Source of the DNA: Alphaproteobacteria bacterium
Lineage (GTDB): Bacteria; Pseudomonadota; Alphaproteobacteria; Micropepsales; Micropepsaceae
Length of the DNA stretch: 64,000 nt
Reading direction: 5' to 3'
NCBI GenBank assembly: GCA_016124385.1
Contig: WGNU01000001.1
Span: 310,001-374,000 of the forward strand
The notes below the pieces were generated by a model that made no database searches, was not told the origin of the DNA, and saw nothing but the letters and a program-made list of their open reading frames with translations. The number at the start of each line of letters is the position of its first letter. Positions within the stretch are counted from its first letter, which is position 1. Positions 19,354 to 30,165 of the stretch are shown piece after piece. A program made the position numbers and the translations under genes.

Positions 19354-20061
19354 ATGATCGTGCTGGGGCTCGATACGGCGCAGGCCGCCTGCTCGGCGGC
19401 GCTTCTGAAGGACGGCCGTCTGCTCGCTGCCCGGCATCAGCCGATGCAGGCGGGCCATGCCGAGGCGCTCGCCCCCATGGTCGTGGATTTGCTGGCCGAG
19501 GCAGGCCTCGCGCCCGCCGCGCTCAACAGGATTGGCGTGACGATCGGCCCGGGCACCTTCACGGGGCTGCGCATCGGACTTGCCTTCGCGCGCGCCTTGG
19601 GGGGAGCGCTCGAGTGTCCCGTCGTCGGCGTGACGACGTTGGCGGCGCTCGCGGCCGGCGCCGCCCGCCGCCGCCCGGGCGCCGGCGCCTATCTCGCCGC
19701 CATCAATGCGCGCCGCCAGGAGATCTACGTCCAGCTCTTTGCGGGCGATCTCGCCCCATTGAGCGAGCCCGCGCTTTTGCCCGTCGAGTCCCTGGAGCCG
19801 GTCGCGGCGGCGCTCACCCCGGCCGCCCGCCTCGTCGCGGCGGGAACGGGCGCGGCGCTGGCGCTCGCCGCGCTATCCTGTGAGGGCGAGATCGATGCGG
19901 ATGGCACCCTTCCCGCTGCAGAAGATGTCGCTCACCTGGCCGCCGCCCTCGCCGACCCGGCAAACGCGCCGGCCCGCCCGCTCTATCTCCGCGCGCCGGA
20001 CGCGAAACTGCTCGCGCCGCGCCGGCGCCGCCCCGATCCCCGCACGAGATCGCGCTCGTGA
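19354..20061 (+). CDS. tsaB: tRNA threonylcarbamoyladenosine biosynthesis protein TsaB
   Basis: A 235-residue ASKHA-fold protein, partner of TsaD in making t6A at position 37 of ANN-decoding tRNAs. The N-terminus MIVLGLDTAQAACSAALL and the motif GVTIGPGTFTGLRIGLAFAR are diagnostic of TsaB. The C-terminal part is Ala/Pro-rich and less conserved, as usual. The stop overlaps the GTG start of rimI by four bases, so the two are translationally coupled. The tsaB-rimI order is conserved widely. Confidence 0.96.
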   Translation: MIVLGLDTAQAACSAALLKDGRLLAARHQPMQAGHAEALAPMVVDLLAEAGLAPAALNRIGVTIGPGTFTGLRIGLAFARALGGALECPVVGVTTLAALAAGAARRRPGAGAYLAAINARRQEIYVQLFAGDLAPLSEPALLPVESLEPVAAALTPAARLVAAGTGAALALAALSCEGEIDADGTLPAAEDVAHLAAALADPANAPARPLYLRAPDAKLLAPRRRRPDPRTRSRS

Positions 20062-20528
20062 CGCCGATCCGCAGCCTGACGGCCGAGGATTCGGGCTGCC
20101 TGGCAGCGCTCCACGCCCGCGCGTTCCCCGCGCCCTGGAGCGAGGAGGCCTTCGCGAAGATGCTGGCAACGCCCGGTGTGCGCGGCTGGGGCATGCGGGA
20201 TGCATTTCTGCTTTTCCGCGCGACGGGCGATGAGGGCGAGATATTGACCCTCGCCGTCGATCAGGCCTCGCGACGCCACGGACGCGCCCGCGCGCTGCTC
20301 AGCCGTTGCATCGTGGACGCTCGCGCCGATGGGGTCCGCATGCTGTTCCTTGAGGTCGCGTGGGAGAACGCCGCCGCGCGCGCGCTTTACGGCCAAGCTG
20401 GATTTCTCGAAGTCGCCCGCCGGCCGAACTACTATCGCGGCACCGGGGAGGGCACGGACGGCCTGGTCCTGCGCCTCGATCTGCCGCCGTCACCCGAAGG
20501 AGTCGAGACGCGCGGCGGGATGGTATAG
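20058..20528 (+). CDS. rimI: Ribosomal-protein-alanine N-acetyltransferase RimI-like
   Basis: A 156-residue GNAT acetyltransferase. It contains FPAPWSEEAFAKML near the N-terminus, a degenerate acetyl-CoA loop (DQASRRHGRARALL) and the typical end block FLEVAWENAAARALYGQAGF. In E. coli RimI acetylates ribosomal protein S18. The GTG start overlaps the tsaB stop as GTGA. The acetyl-CoA loop departs a little from the usual RxxGxG/A form, reading RRHGRA, which still fits. It is followed 56 bases later by the Fur-family gene. Confidence 0.9.
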   Translation: MTPIRSLTAEDSGCLAALHARAFPAPWSEEAFAKMLATPGVRGWGMRDAFLLFRATGDEGEILTLAVDQASRRHGRARALLSRCIVDARADGVRMLFLEVAWENAAARALYGQAGFLEVARRPNYYRGTGEGTDGLVLRLDLPPSPEGVETRGGMV

Positions 20529-20584
20529 GAAGGGAGTCGCGCGCGACCGAACACGAGAAGGACGGGCGCGCCGAGGAGTGAGTA

Positions 20585-21040
20585 ATGCCGCACCGCGAAG
20601 CGAAATTCCGGATTGAGCGCCTCTGCGAGGCCAAGGGTCTGCGCATGACCGAGCAGCGCCGCGTGATCGCGCGTGTCCTCTCCGAGGCGACCGATCACCC
20701 CGATGCCGAGGAACTCTACCGCCGCGCCTCGGCGATCGATCCGAAGATCTCGATCGCCACGATCTACCGCACGGTCCGCCTCTTCGAGGAGGCCGGTATC
20801 CTCGAGCGTCACGATTTTCGCGATGGCCGCTCGCGCTACGAGGAAGTGCCCGAGGAACATCACGATCACCTGATCGACCTGCAGACGGGCCGCGTCGTCG
20901 AGTTCCGCAACGAGGAAATCGAGCGCCTGCAGAAACTGATCGCCGAGAAGCTGGGCTATCGCCTGGTCGATCACCGCTTGGAGCTTTACGGCGTGCCGGT
21001 TGAGCCCGCCTCTGGCGACAAGGTGAAGGGCCGCGCCTGA
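20585..21040 (+). CDS. Fur/Mur-type metal-responsive repressor
   Basis: A 151-residue Fur-family protein. An N-terminal winged helix (residues about 8-80, with ISIATIYRTVRLFEEAGILE as recognition region) precedes a dimerisation and metal domain with HHDH at 92-95 and DLQTGRVVEF. The Cys pairs of the zinc site in some Fur proteins are absent, as in alphaproteobacterial members. In Hyphomicrobiales the gene at this locus, between rimI and plsC, is usually Mur, a manganese-responsive repressor of sitABCD or mntH; that is family and context knowledge. Its stop overlaps the plsC start by one base. Confidence 0.88.
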   Translation: MPHREAKFRIERLCEAKGLRMTEQRRVIARVLSEATDHPDAEELYRRASAIDPKISIATIYRTVRLFEEAGILERHDFRDGRSRYEEVPEEHHDHLIDLQTGRVVEFRNEEIERLQKLIAEKLGYRLVDHRLELYGVPVEPASGDKVKGRA

Positions 21041-21915
21041 TGCTGAGCAACCCGCCGACCAGGGTGGCGCGGATCAGGGCGGGCGGCGCGCTCGCGGGGT
21101 TCCTGACGAGCGCCATTCTCGCGATCCCCTTTCAGTGGGTGGCGCTGCGCCTCCGCCTTCCCATCGCCAAGCGCGTGCCGTGGCATTTCCACCGCCTCGT
21201 CTGCCGCCTCTGCGGCATCCGGGTTCAGGTGATCGGCACGCCGGTGAAGGACACGGGCGTCCTCATCGCGGCCAATCACACCTCCTGGCTTGACATTCCG
21301 GTCATCGGCTCGACGCGGCCGCTATCGTTCGTCGCCAAGCGCGAGGTCGGCACCTGGCCGCTCTTCAGCACGCTCGCCAAATTGTCGGGCTCGATCTTCG
21401 TTGACCGCTCGCGCCGCACCAAGGCGGTCGAGCAGCGCGACCAGGTGCAGGAACGCCTGGCGGCGGGCGATGCGATCGTGCTCTTCCCCGAAGGCACCTC
21501 CAGCGATGGCAATCGCGTGCTGCCGTTCAACAGCGCGCTCTTGGGCGCCGCGCAGTTCAAGGTGAAGGACCAGAACGGCGTCTATAAGGACGTGCCGGTT
21601 CAGCCCGTGACGGTCGCCTATGTGCGGGTTCAGGGCTTGCCGATGGGCCGCGAATACCGGCCGTTCTTTGCCTGGTACGGCGATATGGAGCTCGTCCCCC
21701 ATCTCTGGGAGGCGTTTTGCCTCGGCCCCATCGACGTCGTGGTCGAGTTCCACGAGCCGATGCGGATCTCAGAGCTCGGCGGCCGCAAGCCGCTGGCTCA
21801 GGCGGCCGAAAAGCTGATCGGCGACACGCTCGCCGCCCATCTGGCGGGCCGCCTCGCCCATCCGCCCGCCGCGCCTGCGGCGCCAGCGCTCCCTGGCCGC
21901 GCGGCGGCGGAATAA
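21040..21915 (+). CDS. plsC: 1-acyl-sn-glycerol-3-phosphate acyltransferase
   Basis: A 291-residue membrane-associated acyltransferase making phosphatidic acid. The catalytic HX4D motif is HTSWLD (residues 80-85) and the phosphate-binding motif is FPEGT (149-153). A hydrophobic segment near the N-terminus (GFLTSAILAIPFQWVAL) would anchor it. The C-terminus is an Ala/Pro-rich tail. It is coupled to the upstream Fur-type gene (TGATG). In this genomic position the gene is normally PlsC; an OlsA role in ornithine lipid synthesis, with the OlsB-like protein at 1.8 kb, cannot be excluded. Confidence 0.92.
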   Translation: MLSNPPTRVARIRAGGALAGFLTSAILAIPFQWVALRLRLPIAKRVPWHFHRLVCRLCGIRVQVIGTPVKDTGVLIAANHTSWLDIPVIGSTRPLSFVAKREVGTWPLFSTLAKLSGSIFVDRSRRTKAVEQRDQVQERLAAGDAIVLFPEGTSSDGNRVLPFNSALLGAAQFKVKDQNGVYKDVPVQPVTVAYVRVQGLPMGREYRPFFAWYGDMELVPHLWEAFCLGPIDVVVEFHEPMRISELGGRKPLAQAAEKLIGDTLAAHLAGRLAHPPAAPAAPALPGRAAAE

Positions 21916-22019
21916 ATCCGGTCCTTCACCACGCCATTTTGGCGATTCTTGCCAAACGCCGCCGGTCTTGCTCTTAAGGAGCGAAGGATTGGCAAGGGAT
22001 CGGTGCGAAACAGGCGTTC

Positions 22020-23375
22020 GTGGCAAAGAAGCTCTTCATCAAGACCTACGGCTGCCAGATGAACGTCTATGATTCCGCGCGCATGGCGGACCTCCTGGGC
22101 GCGATCGGCTACGCGCCGAGCGAGGAGCCGGACGGCGCCGATCTCGTCATCCTCAACACCTGCCATATTCGCGAGAAGGCGGCCGAGAAGGTCTATTCCG
22201 AATTGGGGCGCCTGCGCCGCGCGAAGGACGAGAAGGCGCGAGGCGGCGGTCGCATGCTGGTCGCGGTCGCGGGCTGCGTCGCGCAGGCCGAGGGCGATGA
22301 GATGCTGCGGCGCGCGCCCCTCGTCGACATGGTCGTCGGCCCGCAGGCCTATCACCGCTTGCCCGAGATGATCGCGCGGATCGAGCGCGGCGCGGGAAGG
22401 GCGCTCGAGACGGACTTTCCGCCCGAGGACAAATTCGACGCGCTGCCGCAGGAAAGTGCCGCGCAAGCAGGCCCGAGTGCCTTTCTCACCGTTCAGGAGG
22501 GCTGCGATAAATTCTGCACCTTCTGCGTCGTTCCCTATACGCGCGGCGCTGAATTCGCGCGTCCCGTCGCCCAGGTGATGGCGGAGGCGCGCCGCCTCGT
22601 TGCCGCCGGCGCGCGCGAGCTGACGCTGCTCGGCCAGAACGTCAACGCCTATCGCGGCCTCGATGAAGCGGGCGAGACCGTGACGCTCGCCGGATTGATC
22701 CGCAGGCTGAGCGATATCCCCGGCCTCGCGCGCTTGCGCTATACGACGAGCCATCCCCGCGACATGAGCGCGGACCTGATCGCCGCGCACCGCGATGTGG
22801 CGACGCTCATGCCCTATCTGCATCTGCCGGTGCAGGCGGGTTCTGATCGCGTACTCGCCGCGATGAACCGTCAGCACACGGGCGATGACTATCGCCGCCT
22901 GATCGAAAGGATTCGAGACGCGCGCCCCGACATCGCGCTCTCGGGGGATTTCATCGTCGGCTTTCCGGGCGAAACGGATAAGGATTTCGAGGCGACGCTC
23001 GCGCTCGTGCGCGAGGTCAACTATGCGCAGGCCTTCTCGTTCAAATATTCGCGCCGGCCCGGAACGCCCGCCGCCGCCGTGCCCGGCCAGGTGCCCGAGC
23101 CTGAGAAGAAGGCCCGCCTCGCCGCCCTTCAAGATCTCCTCCGTGCGCAGCAGGAGGCGTTCAACCGCGCAACGCTCGGCCGCGCGCTCGACGTGCTGAT
23201 CGAGCGCGAGGGCCGCCATCCCGGGCAGAAGATCGGCCGCACGCCCTATCTGCAGCCCGTCCATGTTCGCGCGCCGGACGCGGCGATTGGCGACATTCTG
23301 CGACTGCGCATCGAGGGCGTGGAGCCGAACAGTTTGAAGGGCGCGCTTGAAGGCGCGGCCCCGGTGCCCGCGTGA
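22020..23375 (+). CDS. miaB: tRNA-2-methylthio-N6-dimethylallyladenosine synthase
   Basis: A 451-residue radical-SAM methylthiotransferase that modifies A37 of certain tRNAs. The N-terminal cluster cysteines begin with TYGCQMN (Cys12), NTCHIREKA and AGCVAQ. The radical-SAM motif CDKFCTFC is at about 162-169 (C-x3-C-x2-C), and a TRAM domain closes the protein. The start is GTG 22020, giving [15 protein letters not shown]; there is no good ribosome-binding site just before it, although AAGGAG occurs about 40 bases upstream (21977-21982). The GTGA overlap with phoH indicates an operon continuing downstream. Confidence 0.96.
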   Translation: MAKKLFIKTYGCQMNVYDSARMADLLGAIGYAPSEEPDGADLVILNTCHIREKAAEKVYSELGRLRRAKDEKARGGGRMLVAVAGCVAQAEGDEMLRRAPLVDMVVGPQAYHRLPEMIARIERGAGRALETDFPPEDKFDALPQESAAQAGPSAFLTVQEGCDKFCTFCVVPYTRGAEFARPVAQVMAEARRLVAAGARELTLLGQNVNAYRGLDEAGETVTLAGLIRRLSDIPGLARLRYTTSHPRDMSADLIAAHRDVATLMPYLHLPVQAGSDRVLAAMNRQHTGDDYRRLIERIRDARPDIALSGDFIVGFPGETDKDFEATLALVREVNYAQAFSFKYSRRPGTPAAAVPGQVPEPEKKARLAALQDLLRAQQEAFNRATLGRALDVLIEREGRHPGQKIGRTPYLQPVHVRAPDAAIGDILRLRIEGVEPNSLKGALEGAAPVPA

Positions 23376-24373
23376 CGCGCCGCCCCGCCAAATCGGATCG
23401 CGACGCCGCGCCGCCCGCCCTTGTCGCCGTGAGCTTTGCCGACAACCGCGCGCTCGCGCGCCTCGTCGGCCTGCATTCGCGAAACTTAAGCGAACTCGAA
23501 CGCGCGCTCGACGTGACGATCGCCCATCGCGGCAACCGTATGCAGGTCTCCGGCAGCCCGGAGGCGATCGCGCGCGCTGCCCGCGCGCTCAACGCGCTTT
23601 ACGAACGCGCCGAGCGCGGCAGCGAGATCGGCGCGGAGGATGTCCGCATGGAACTGGCGTTCCAGCAGGACGATGCTGCCGCCCCGCGCGATGCCGTGCG
23701 CACGCGCCGCGGCGTGATCGAGGCGCGAACACCCAATCAGGCGATCTATCTGAACGCGATGCGCCAGCACGAGCTGACCTTCGGCATCGGCCCGGCCGGC
23801 ACCGGCAAGACCTATCTCGCCGTCGCGATGGCGGTCTCGGCGCTCTTGTCCGGCCAGGTTCGCCGGCTCATTCTCTCGCGCCCGGCCGTCGAGGCGGGTG
23901 AGAAGCTGGGCTTTCTCCCCGGCGACATGAAGGAGAAGGTCGATCCTTACCTTCGCCCGCTCTACGACGCGCTCTTCGACATGCTGCCGGGCGAACAGGT
24001 GCAGCGCTGGCTCGAGACCGGCGACATCGAGATCGCGCCTTTGGCCTTCATGCGCGGCCGCACGCTCGCGCACGCCTTCGTTATTCTCGATGAAGCGCAG
24101 AACGCGACGCCCGCCCAGATGCGGATGTTTCTGACCCGCCTCGGCGAGGGCTCGACGATGGTCGTGACCGGCGATCCGACGCAATCGGATCTGGCGCCGG
24201 GGCAGATCTCCGGCCTCGCGGAAGCAACGCGCGTGCTGGAGGGCGAGGAGGGCGTCGGCCTCGTCCGCTTCGCCGATGTCGATATCGTCCGCCACGCGCT
24301 CGTCACGCGCATCGTCCGCGCCTATGCGGCGCACGACGCGGCGGCCCCGGCCCGCAAGCCCCGCCACGCATGA
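23372..24373 (+). CDS. phoH: PhoH-like ATPase
   Basis: A 333-residue P-loop protein of the PhoH/YbeZ group. Walker A is GPAGTGKT (140-147), Walker B is in VILDEAQN (about 237-244), and the segment TGDPTQSDL follows. The N-terminal region before the ATPase has a KH-like or beta-alpha fold seen in YbeZ. These proteins are linked genetically with YbeY in RNA processing and ribosome maturation. The gene overlaps miaB by four bases (GTGA) and ybeY by four (ATGA). Confidence 0.94.
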   Translation: MTRRPAKSDRDAAPPALVAVSFADNRALARLVGLHSRNLSELERALDVTIAHRGNRMQVSGSPEAIARAARALNALYERAERGSEIGAEDVRMELAFQQDDAAAPRDAVRTRRGVIEARTPNQAIYLNAMRQHELTFGIGPAGTGKTYLAVAMAVSALLSGQVRRLILSRPAVEAGEKLGFLPGDMKEKVDPYLRPLYDALFDMLPGEQVQRWLETGDIEIAPLAFMRGRTLAHAFVILDEAQNATPAQMRMFLTRLGEGSTMVVTGDPTQSDLAPGQISGLAEATRVLEGEEGVGLVRFADVDIVRHALVTRIVRAYAAHDAAAPARKPRHA

Positions 24374-24840
24374 TCGCCGTGACGATCGAGAACCCCCGCT
24401 GGCGCGGGGCGCTTGCACGCCCGGCCGCGCTGGTCCGCCGCGTTGGTATGGCGGCGCTGAAGGGGGCGGAGCGCGAGGGCGATGTCGCGGTCGCGCTCCT
24501 CGATGATGCTGCGATGCAGCAATTGAACGCGACTTATCGCGGTAAGGCCAAGCCGACCAATGTCTTGGCTTTTCCGGCAGCCCCCTTGCCGGGCGGGGCC
24601 GAGGGTCCTCTCGGCGATGTGGCCCTGGGCCTGGAGACGATTTCCCGCGAGGCGTCGGAACAAAAGAAGCCCCTCGGCGATCATGTCTGTCATATGGTCG
24701 TGCATGGGATTCTCCATCTTTGCGGGTATGATCACGGCCGCGCGGGCGAGGCGCGCGCGATGGAAAGCCTGGAGACGATGATACTGGCGACTTTGGGGGT
24801 CCCTGACCCCTATGCCCTGCGAGGACGCGGGCGTGGCTGA
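24370..24840 (+). CDS. ybeY: Endoribonuclease YbeY (rRNA maturation factor)
   Basis: A 156-residue metalloprotein with the diagnostic zinc motif HGILHLCGYDH (His112, His116, His122). YbeY acts in 16S rRNA 3'-end maturation and ribosome quality control. The N-terminal half is less conserved, then TNVLAFP and GDVALGLETI precede the motif as in the family. The start overlaps phoH by four bases. The end overlaps the start of the CBS-domain gene downstream. Confidence 0.96.
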   Translation: MIAVTIENPRWRGALARPAALVRRVGMAALKGAEREGDVAVALLDDAAMQQLNATYRGKAKPTNVLAFPAAPLPGGAEGPLGDVALGLETISREASEQKKPLGDHVCHMVVHGILHLCGYDHGRAGEARAMESLETMILATLGVPDPYALRGRGRG

Positions 24841-25822
24841 TACGACCTCAGGGGGTGACCTGCGTCACCCGGACGGCCAGCGCGACCGCGCCGAGCAGGA
24901 AGGCGGCGACCCACGAAGTTCGTTCCTGGGCGCCATCATTGGCCGCTTGAGCGCCGTGCTGCGCCGCTGGAACGCGGGCAGCCTGCGCGAGGAAATTGAG
25001 GACATTCTCGCAACGCCCGAGAGTGGCCCGGGCGAGGATGCGCTGCCCGCCGAGGCGCGGCTCATGCTGCGCAACATTCTCCAGTTCGGCGACCTCAGCG
25101 TCGATGACATCATGGTGCCGCGCGCGAATATCGTGGCGGTCGAGCAGGGCGTGACACTCAACGAACTCGTGCGCATCTTCGAGGACGCGCAGCATTCGCG
25201 CCTGCCGGTCTATGCCGACACGCTCGATCACCCCGTCGGCATGGTCCACGTGAAGGATATCATCGGGCTTCTGGCGCCCGGCGCGCCGCGCGAGGCGCCG
25301 TTCGATCTGAAGCGCCATCTGCGCGAAGTGCTCTATGTGCCGACCACGATGCCGGTCTTCGATCTGCTCTTGAAGATGCAGCAGACGCAGATCCATTTGG
25401 CGCTCGTCATCGATGAATATGGCGGCACCGAAGGGCTCGTCTCGCTGGAGGATCTGGTCGAGCAGATCGTCGGCGAAATCGAGGACGAGCACGACACGGA
25501 CGAAGACCCCATCATGGTCGAGCGCGGCCCCGATCTCTGGGAGATCGATGCGCGCGTACCGATCGAGGATTTGGAGGACCGTCTGGGCGCGAAGCTCCTC
25601 GATGCCGATCTGGAGGAAGAGGTCGATACCGCCGCGGGGCTCGTCACGGCGCTGGCCGGGCGCATGCCGAAGATCGGCGAGCGCGTGGACCATCCGGCCG
25701 GCTTCGTCTTCGAGGTGCTGGACGCCGACCCCCGCCGGCTGACCCGGCTGCGCGTCCGCAAGACCGACGCGGAAGCAGCACCCGAGACCGCCGGCGCGAT
25801 CGAGGGATCGCGCGCCCGGTGA
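24833..25822 (+). CDS. CorC/HlyC-type CBS-domain protein (hemolysin-like, TlyC/YbeX)
   Basis: A protein of about 329 residues with two CBS domains in the middle (starting at FGDLSVDDIMVPRANIVAV and HLREVLYVPTTMPVFDLLLK) and a C-terminal CorC_HlyC transporter-associated domain (LWEIDARVPIEDLEDRLG). It lacks the DUF21 membrane domain, so it is the cytosolic YbeX/CorC type, linked to magnesium/cobalt tolerance and, with YbeY, to ribosome function. GTG 24833 is a likely start; ATG 24812 would add seven residues. Either overlaps ybeY. Lnt follows 13 bases later. Confidence 0.9.
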   Translation: MADTTSGGDLRHPDGQRDRAEQEGGDPRSSFLGAIIGRLSAVLRRWNAGSLREEIEDILATPESGPGEDALPAEARLMLRNILQFGDLSVDDIMVPRANIVAVEQGVTLNELVRIFEDAQHSRLPVYADTLDHPVGMVHVKDIIGLLAPGAPREAPFDLKRHLREVLYVPTTMPVFDLLLKMQQTQIHLALVIDEYGGTEGLVSLEDLVEQIVGEIEDEHDTDEDPIMVERGPDLWEIDARVPIEDLEDRLGAKLLDADLEEEVDTAAGLVTALAGRMPKIGERVDHPAGFVFEVLDADPRRLTRLRVRKTDAEAAPETAGAIEGSRAR

Positions 25823-25835
25823 GCATGCCCCGCCC

Positions 25836-27425
25836 GTGAGTTTCAGCGCCGAGGGGAATCGGCAGATCATCGATCTGCGCGAGCGTGTGGCGGCGCTTGG
25901 GCCCTGGCCGGCGCGCGCGCTGGCGCTGGCGGCCGGCCTTCTCTCGGCGCTCGCGATGGCGCCGATCTTCGCTTGGCCGCTTCTGGCGATCGCCTTTCCC
26001 GCGATGGTCTTTCTGCTCGACGCGCCCGCGCCGCGCCCCATCCGCCGCGCGGCTTTTCTCGGCTGGCTCTTCGGCTTCGGCTTCTTCGCGGGCGGGCTTT
26101 ATTGGATCGGCTTTCCTTTCACGGTCGATTCCGACGCCCACGCCTGGATGATCCCCTTCGCGGTGGTGCTGTTCCCGGGGGGCCTTGCGCTTTTCTATGC
26201 CGCCGCCTTTGCGCTCGCCCGCGCCGCCTGGACGAAGGGGCCGGAGCGGATCGCCGCGCTCGCGGTCACGCTCGGCGGCCTTGAATATCTGCGCGGCCAT
26301 ATCCTGACGGGCTTTCCCTGGAACCTTTTCTCCTATGCCTGGGCGGGCTTCGATGCGGGCCTGCAATCGCACGCGCTGATCGGCGCCTATGGCGTGACGC
26401 TGCTGACGATCGCGCTCGCAGCCGCCCCGGCGCTGCTCGCCGATCGCGGGCGTGCGCGCCGCGTCGCGCTCGGCCTGGCCGCCGCGCTGTTCGTTATGCA
26501 CCTGGGCTATGGCGCGCTGCGCCTGGCGCTCGCCGATCCGGACGCACCTAGCGGTGAGACGATCCGCATCGTTCAACCCAACACGCCGCAGAACGAGAAA
26601 TACGTGCAGGCGCTCGTACTGCGCAATTGGCAGACGCTTCTGGAGCTGACGCGCCGCCCCGGCCTCGACAGCCGAAAGATCGTGATTTGGCCCGAAGCCG
26701 CGCCCCCGTTCGTCCTCTCTGAGGAGCCGGTCGCGCTTGAGCAGATCGCGGGCGTGCTGCCGGGCGACACGATGCTCCTCACCGGCGCCGTGCGCGTCGA
26801 TCGCGCGGAGCGCAAGGTCTACAATTCCTTTCACGCGGTGAGCGGAACGGGCGAGATCGTGGCCACTTACGACAAGTCGCATCTCGTTCCCTTCGGCGAA
26901 TACCTTCCGCTGCGCTCCTACCTGGAGCCGCTCGGCATCACGCGGCTGGTCCAGGTTCCGGGCGACTTCAAGGAAGGTGAATCCGTCCGTACCCTGAGCG
27001 TTCCGGGCGTACCGCCCTTCTCCCCTCTCATCTGCTACGAGATCATCTTCCCCGACGCGGTGATCGAGCCGGAGAACCGCCCCGCCTTCCTCCTCAACGT
27101 CACCGACGACAGCTGGTTTGCCGATACCTCCGGCCCCCGCCAGCATCTGGCGATCGCGAGGGCCCGCGCGATCGAGGAGGGCCTGCCGGTCATCCGCGCC
27201 GCGAACACGGGCATCTCGGCGATCATCGATGCCTATGGCCGGGAGCGGGTCTCGCTCGCCTATGATAGCGAAGGGATCATCGATGGCACGCTGCCGTCCC
27301 CGCTCGGCCCCACGCTTTATGCCTGGGCGGGCGACTGGCTGTTTGCGATCCTGTGGCTCGCGATGGGCGTTCCGGTGCTGCTCGCGCGGCGCCGCGGCGC
27401 TGAGAATCCGTCGCAGCGACATTGA
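25836..27425 (+). CDS. lnt: Apolipoprotein N-acyltransferase
   Basis: A 529-residue inner-membrane enzyme adding the third acyl chain to lipoproteins. About seven N-terminal hydrophobic helices precede a nitrilase-like domain from around residue 230. The catalytic triad is visible: Glu287 (WPEAAPPF), Lys347 (YDKSHLVPFGEY) and Cys400 (ICYEIIFP). A final hydrophobic helix anchors the C-terminus. The GTG start at 25836 lies 13 bases after the previous stop; no better start is seen. It ends the miaB-phoH-ybeY-corC-lnt run. Confidence 0.96.
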   Translation: MSFSAEGNRQIIDLRERVAALGPWPARALALAAGLLSALAMAPIFAWPLLAIAFPAMVFLLDAPAPRPIRRAAFLGWLFGFGFFAGGLYWIGFPFTVDSDAHAWMIPFAVVLFPGGLALFYAAAFALARAAWTKGPERIAALAVTLGGLEYLRGHILTGFPWNLFSYAWAGFDAGLQSHALIGAYGVTLLTIALAAAPALLADRGRARRVALGLAAALFVMHLGYGALRLALADPDAPSGETIRIVQPNTPQNEKYVQALVLRNWQTLLELTRRPGLDSRKIVIWPEAAPPFVLSEEPVALEQIAGVLPGDTMLLTGAVRVDRAERKVYNSFHAVSGTGEIVATYDKSHLVPFGEYLPLRSYLEPLGITRLVQVPGDFKEGESVRTLSVPGVPPFSPLICYEIIFPDAVIEPENRPAFLLNVTDDSWFADTSGPRQHLAIARARAIEEGLPVIRAANTGISAIIDAYGRERVSLAYDSEGIIDGTLPSPLGPTLYAWAGDWLFAILWLAMGVPVLLARRRGAENPSQRH

Positions 27426-27596
27426 CCGTAAGTTGTATCGCGGTCTAACTTCCCGTCACGTCTGGCCTACCGCAAGGGACCGACGGCAAGTCCTGCGCCA
27501 ACCCGCAACACGAACGGAAACGCGCGAAGGCGGCTCCCCTGATCGGGTGGGGCCTGGCATGGCCCTGGATGGGGCCACGGAGAGAGGTGGTCGCAA

Positions 27597-28034
27597 ATGA
27601 CGAAAAAGCAGGGCAATCCCATCGACACCCATGTCGGCCGCCGGGTGCGTTTGCGCCGCATGTTGATCGGCATGAGCCAGGAAAAATTGGGCGAATTGCT
27701 CGGCCTCACCTTTCAGCAGGTCCAGAAATACGAGAAGGGCGTCAACCGGATCGGCTCGGGCCGCCTCCACCAGATTGGCCAGATCCTGGGCGTGCCGGTG
27801 CAATACTTCTTCGACGACATGCCCGGCGGCATCCCCGACGGCGGCATGGGCATGGCCGAGAGCGCGACGGCGCCGGCCTTCGAGATGGGCGACGTGACGA
27901 GCCCGGAGGGCATCCAGCTCAACCGCTATTTTTACCGCATTCGCGACGCGCGCGTGAGGCGCCGGATCATCGATCTCGTGCGCGCCTTGGCCGGCGAGGA
28001 GGACGATGCGTCCTCAGTGATGGCCGATTCTTGA
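27597..28034 (+). CDS. XRE-family transcriptional regulator (lnt-metK type)
   Basis: A 145-residue regulator with a Cro/CI-type helix-turn-helix at residues about 13-70 (RRVRLRRMLIGMSQEKLGEL, FQQVQKYEKGVNRIGSGRL) and a short C-terminal helical part (YFYRIRDARVRRRIIDLVRAL). This protein lies between lnt and metK in many Hyphomicrobiales. It begins after a 171-base gap with a GAGAGAGGTGG ribosome-binding region, so it has its own promoter region. Targets are not evident from the sequence. Confidence 0.88.
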   Translation: MTKKQGNPIDTHVGRRVRLRRMLIGMSQEKLGELLGLTFQQVQKYEKGVNRIGSGRLHQIGQILGVPVQYFFDDMPGGIPDGGMGMAESATAPAFEMGDVTSPEGIQLNRYFYRIRDARVRRRIIDLVRALAGEEDDASSVMADS

Positions 28035-28132
28035 CCCCCTCTTGAAAGCTTGCCAAAAGTCCGCGCTTCGTTGGCGTCATGCCGCGAACGGAGCCGGCCC
28101 CTAGAGGGCGGCGTTGGGACGGGGAGGGCCAG

Positions 28133-29323
<1,191 letters not shown>

Positions 29324-29324
29324 C

Positions 29325-30095
29325 CTAGCCCCAGAGCCTGAGCGCCTGGACGATGCCGAGCGTGACGATCAGCGTGCCGACGCTCGCCGCAAGCACCTGC
29401 GTCGGGATGTGCTTGACCGCATAGCCCGCGATCGGCGCGGCCGCGACGCCGCCGGCGATGAGGCCCGCGACCGCCATCCCGTGATCCATGAGGTCGCCCG
29501 CTTCCTCCCAATGCCCGCTGACGAGCGCCGCGACGAACGCGGCCGAAATCGCGGCCGTCACCAGGAACTCGGCCGTGTTGACGGTGCCGATCACATAGCG
29601 CGGCGCGCCGCCCGCGCCGATGAGGCTGGAGGTGACGATCGGCCCCCAGCCGCCGCCGCCGATCGCGTCCATGAAGCCGCCCAGAAGGCCTGTCGGCGCG
29701 GCGAGGCGCCGGCTGATCGGCTTTGCGGGCCACGGCCGCACCGCGCGCGTCAGAATGTAGAGCCCGATCGCCAGCAGATAGGCGACGACGAACGGCTTGA
29801 TATAGGCAGCAGGAACGCCGGTGATCACATAGGTGCCGAGCACCCCGCCCACGATCCCGGCCGCCGCGAGCGGCCACAAGAGGCGCCACTCGACGTTCCG
29901 GTGACTGACATGCGAGGCGCCCGACGCCGCTGTCGTGAAGAGCTCTGCCGCGTGCACGCTGGCGCTCGCCTGCGCGGGCGGAACACCGAACGAGAGCAGC
30001 ACGGTCGATGAGACGACGCCGTAGGCCATCCCGAGCGCGCCGTCGACGATCTGCGCAAGGAATCCGACGCCGGCGAAGAGCACGAAGACATCCAT
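29325..30095 (-). CDS. TSUP (TauE/SafE) family permease
   Basis: A 256-residue membrane protein with about eight hydrophobic segments. The N-terminus LFAGVGFLAQIVDGALGMAY and the repeated later motif LLGGFMDAIGGGGWGPIV are the two internal-repeat signatures of the TauE/SafE family, which exports sulfite, sulfoacetate or related anions, or moves sulfate. It has a TGGAGG ribosome-binding site. The gene lies downstream of an Rrf2 regulator on the same strand with an AT-rich promoter-like stretch between. A sulfur-compound substrate is inferred. Its stop lies two bases beyond the metK stop. Confidence 0.88.
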   Translation of the reverse strand: MDVFVLFAGVGFLAQIVDGALGMAYGVVSSTVLLSFGVPPAQASASVHAAELFTTAASGASHVSHRNVEWRLLWPLAAAGIVGGVLGTYVITGVPAAYIKPFVVAYLLAIGLYILTRAVRPWPAKPISRRLAAPTGLLGGFMDAIGGGGWGPIVTSSLIGAGGAPRYVIGTVNTAEFLVTAAISAAFVAALVSGHWEEAGDLMDHGMAVAGLIAGGVAAAPIAGYAVKHIPTQVLAASVGTLIVTLGIVQALRLWG

Positions 30096-30123
30096 GGTCA
30101 GAGCCTCCAGATAGGGCGGCTCT

Positions 30124-30160
30124 TAATACCTAAAATACGATCATATAACTAGTGATTTAT
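30124..30160 (-). promoter_or_regulatory. AT-rich promoter/operator island upstream of the TSUP permease gene
   Basis: This stretch is strikingly AT-rich against a very GC-rich background. It contains the near-palindrome TACGATCATA (30136-30145, 8 of 10 positions symmetric) and ACTAGT. On the reverse strand it provides TATGAT and TATTTT hexamers suitable for a -10 region, about 40 bases upstream of the permease start. It lies between the Rrf2 regulator gene and the permease gene, and is a candidate target for that regulator. Confidence 0.45.
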
Positions 30161-30165
30161 GGCGG

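Noticed and set aside
21977-22019. Possible leader peptide or earlier start before miaB because of an AAGGAG site
   Set aside because: No in-frame ATG, GTG or TTG follows it in the miaB frame before GTG 22020, and the out-of-frame reading is too short to support.
28035-28132. Possible SAM-type riboswitch before metK
   Set aside because: The 98-base leader has only a small CCCT/AGGG fold; I could not match it to any SAM or SAM/SAH class consensus.
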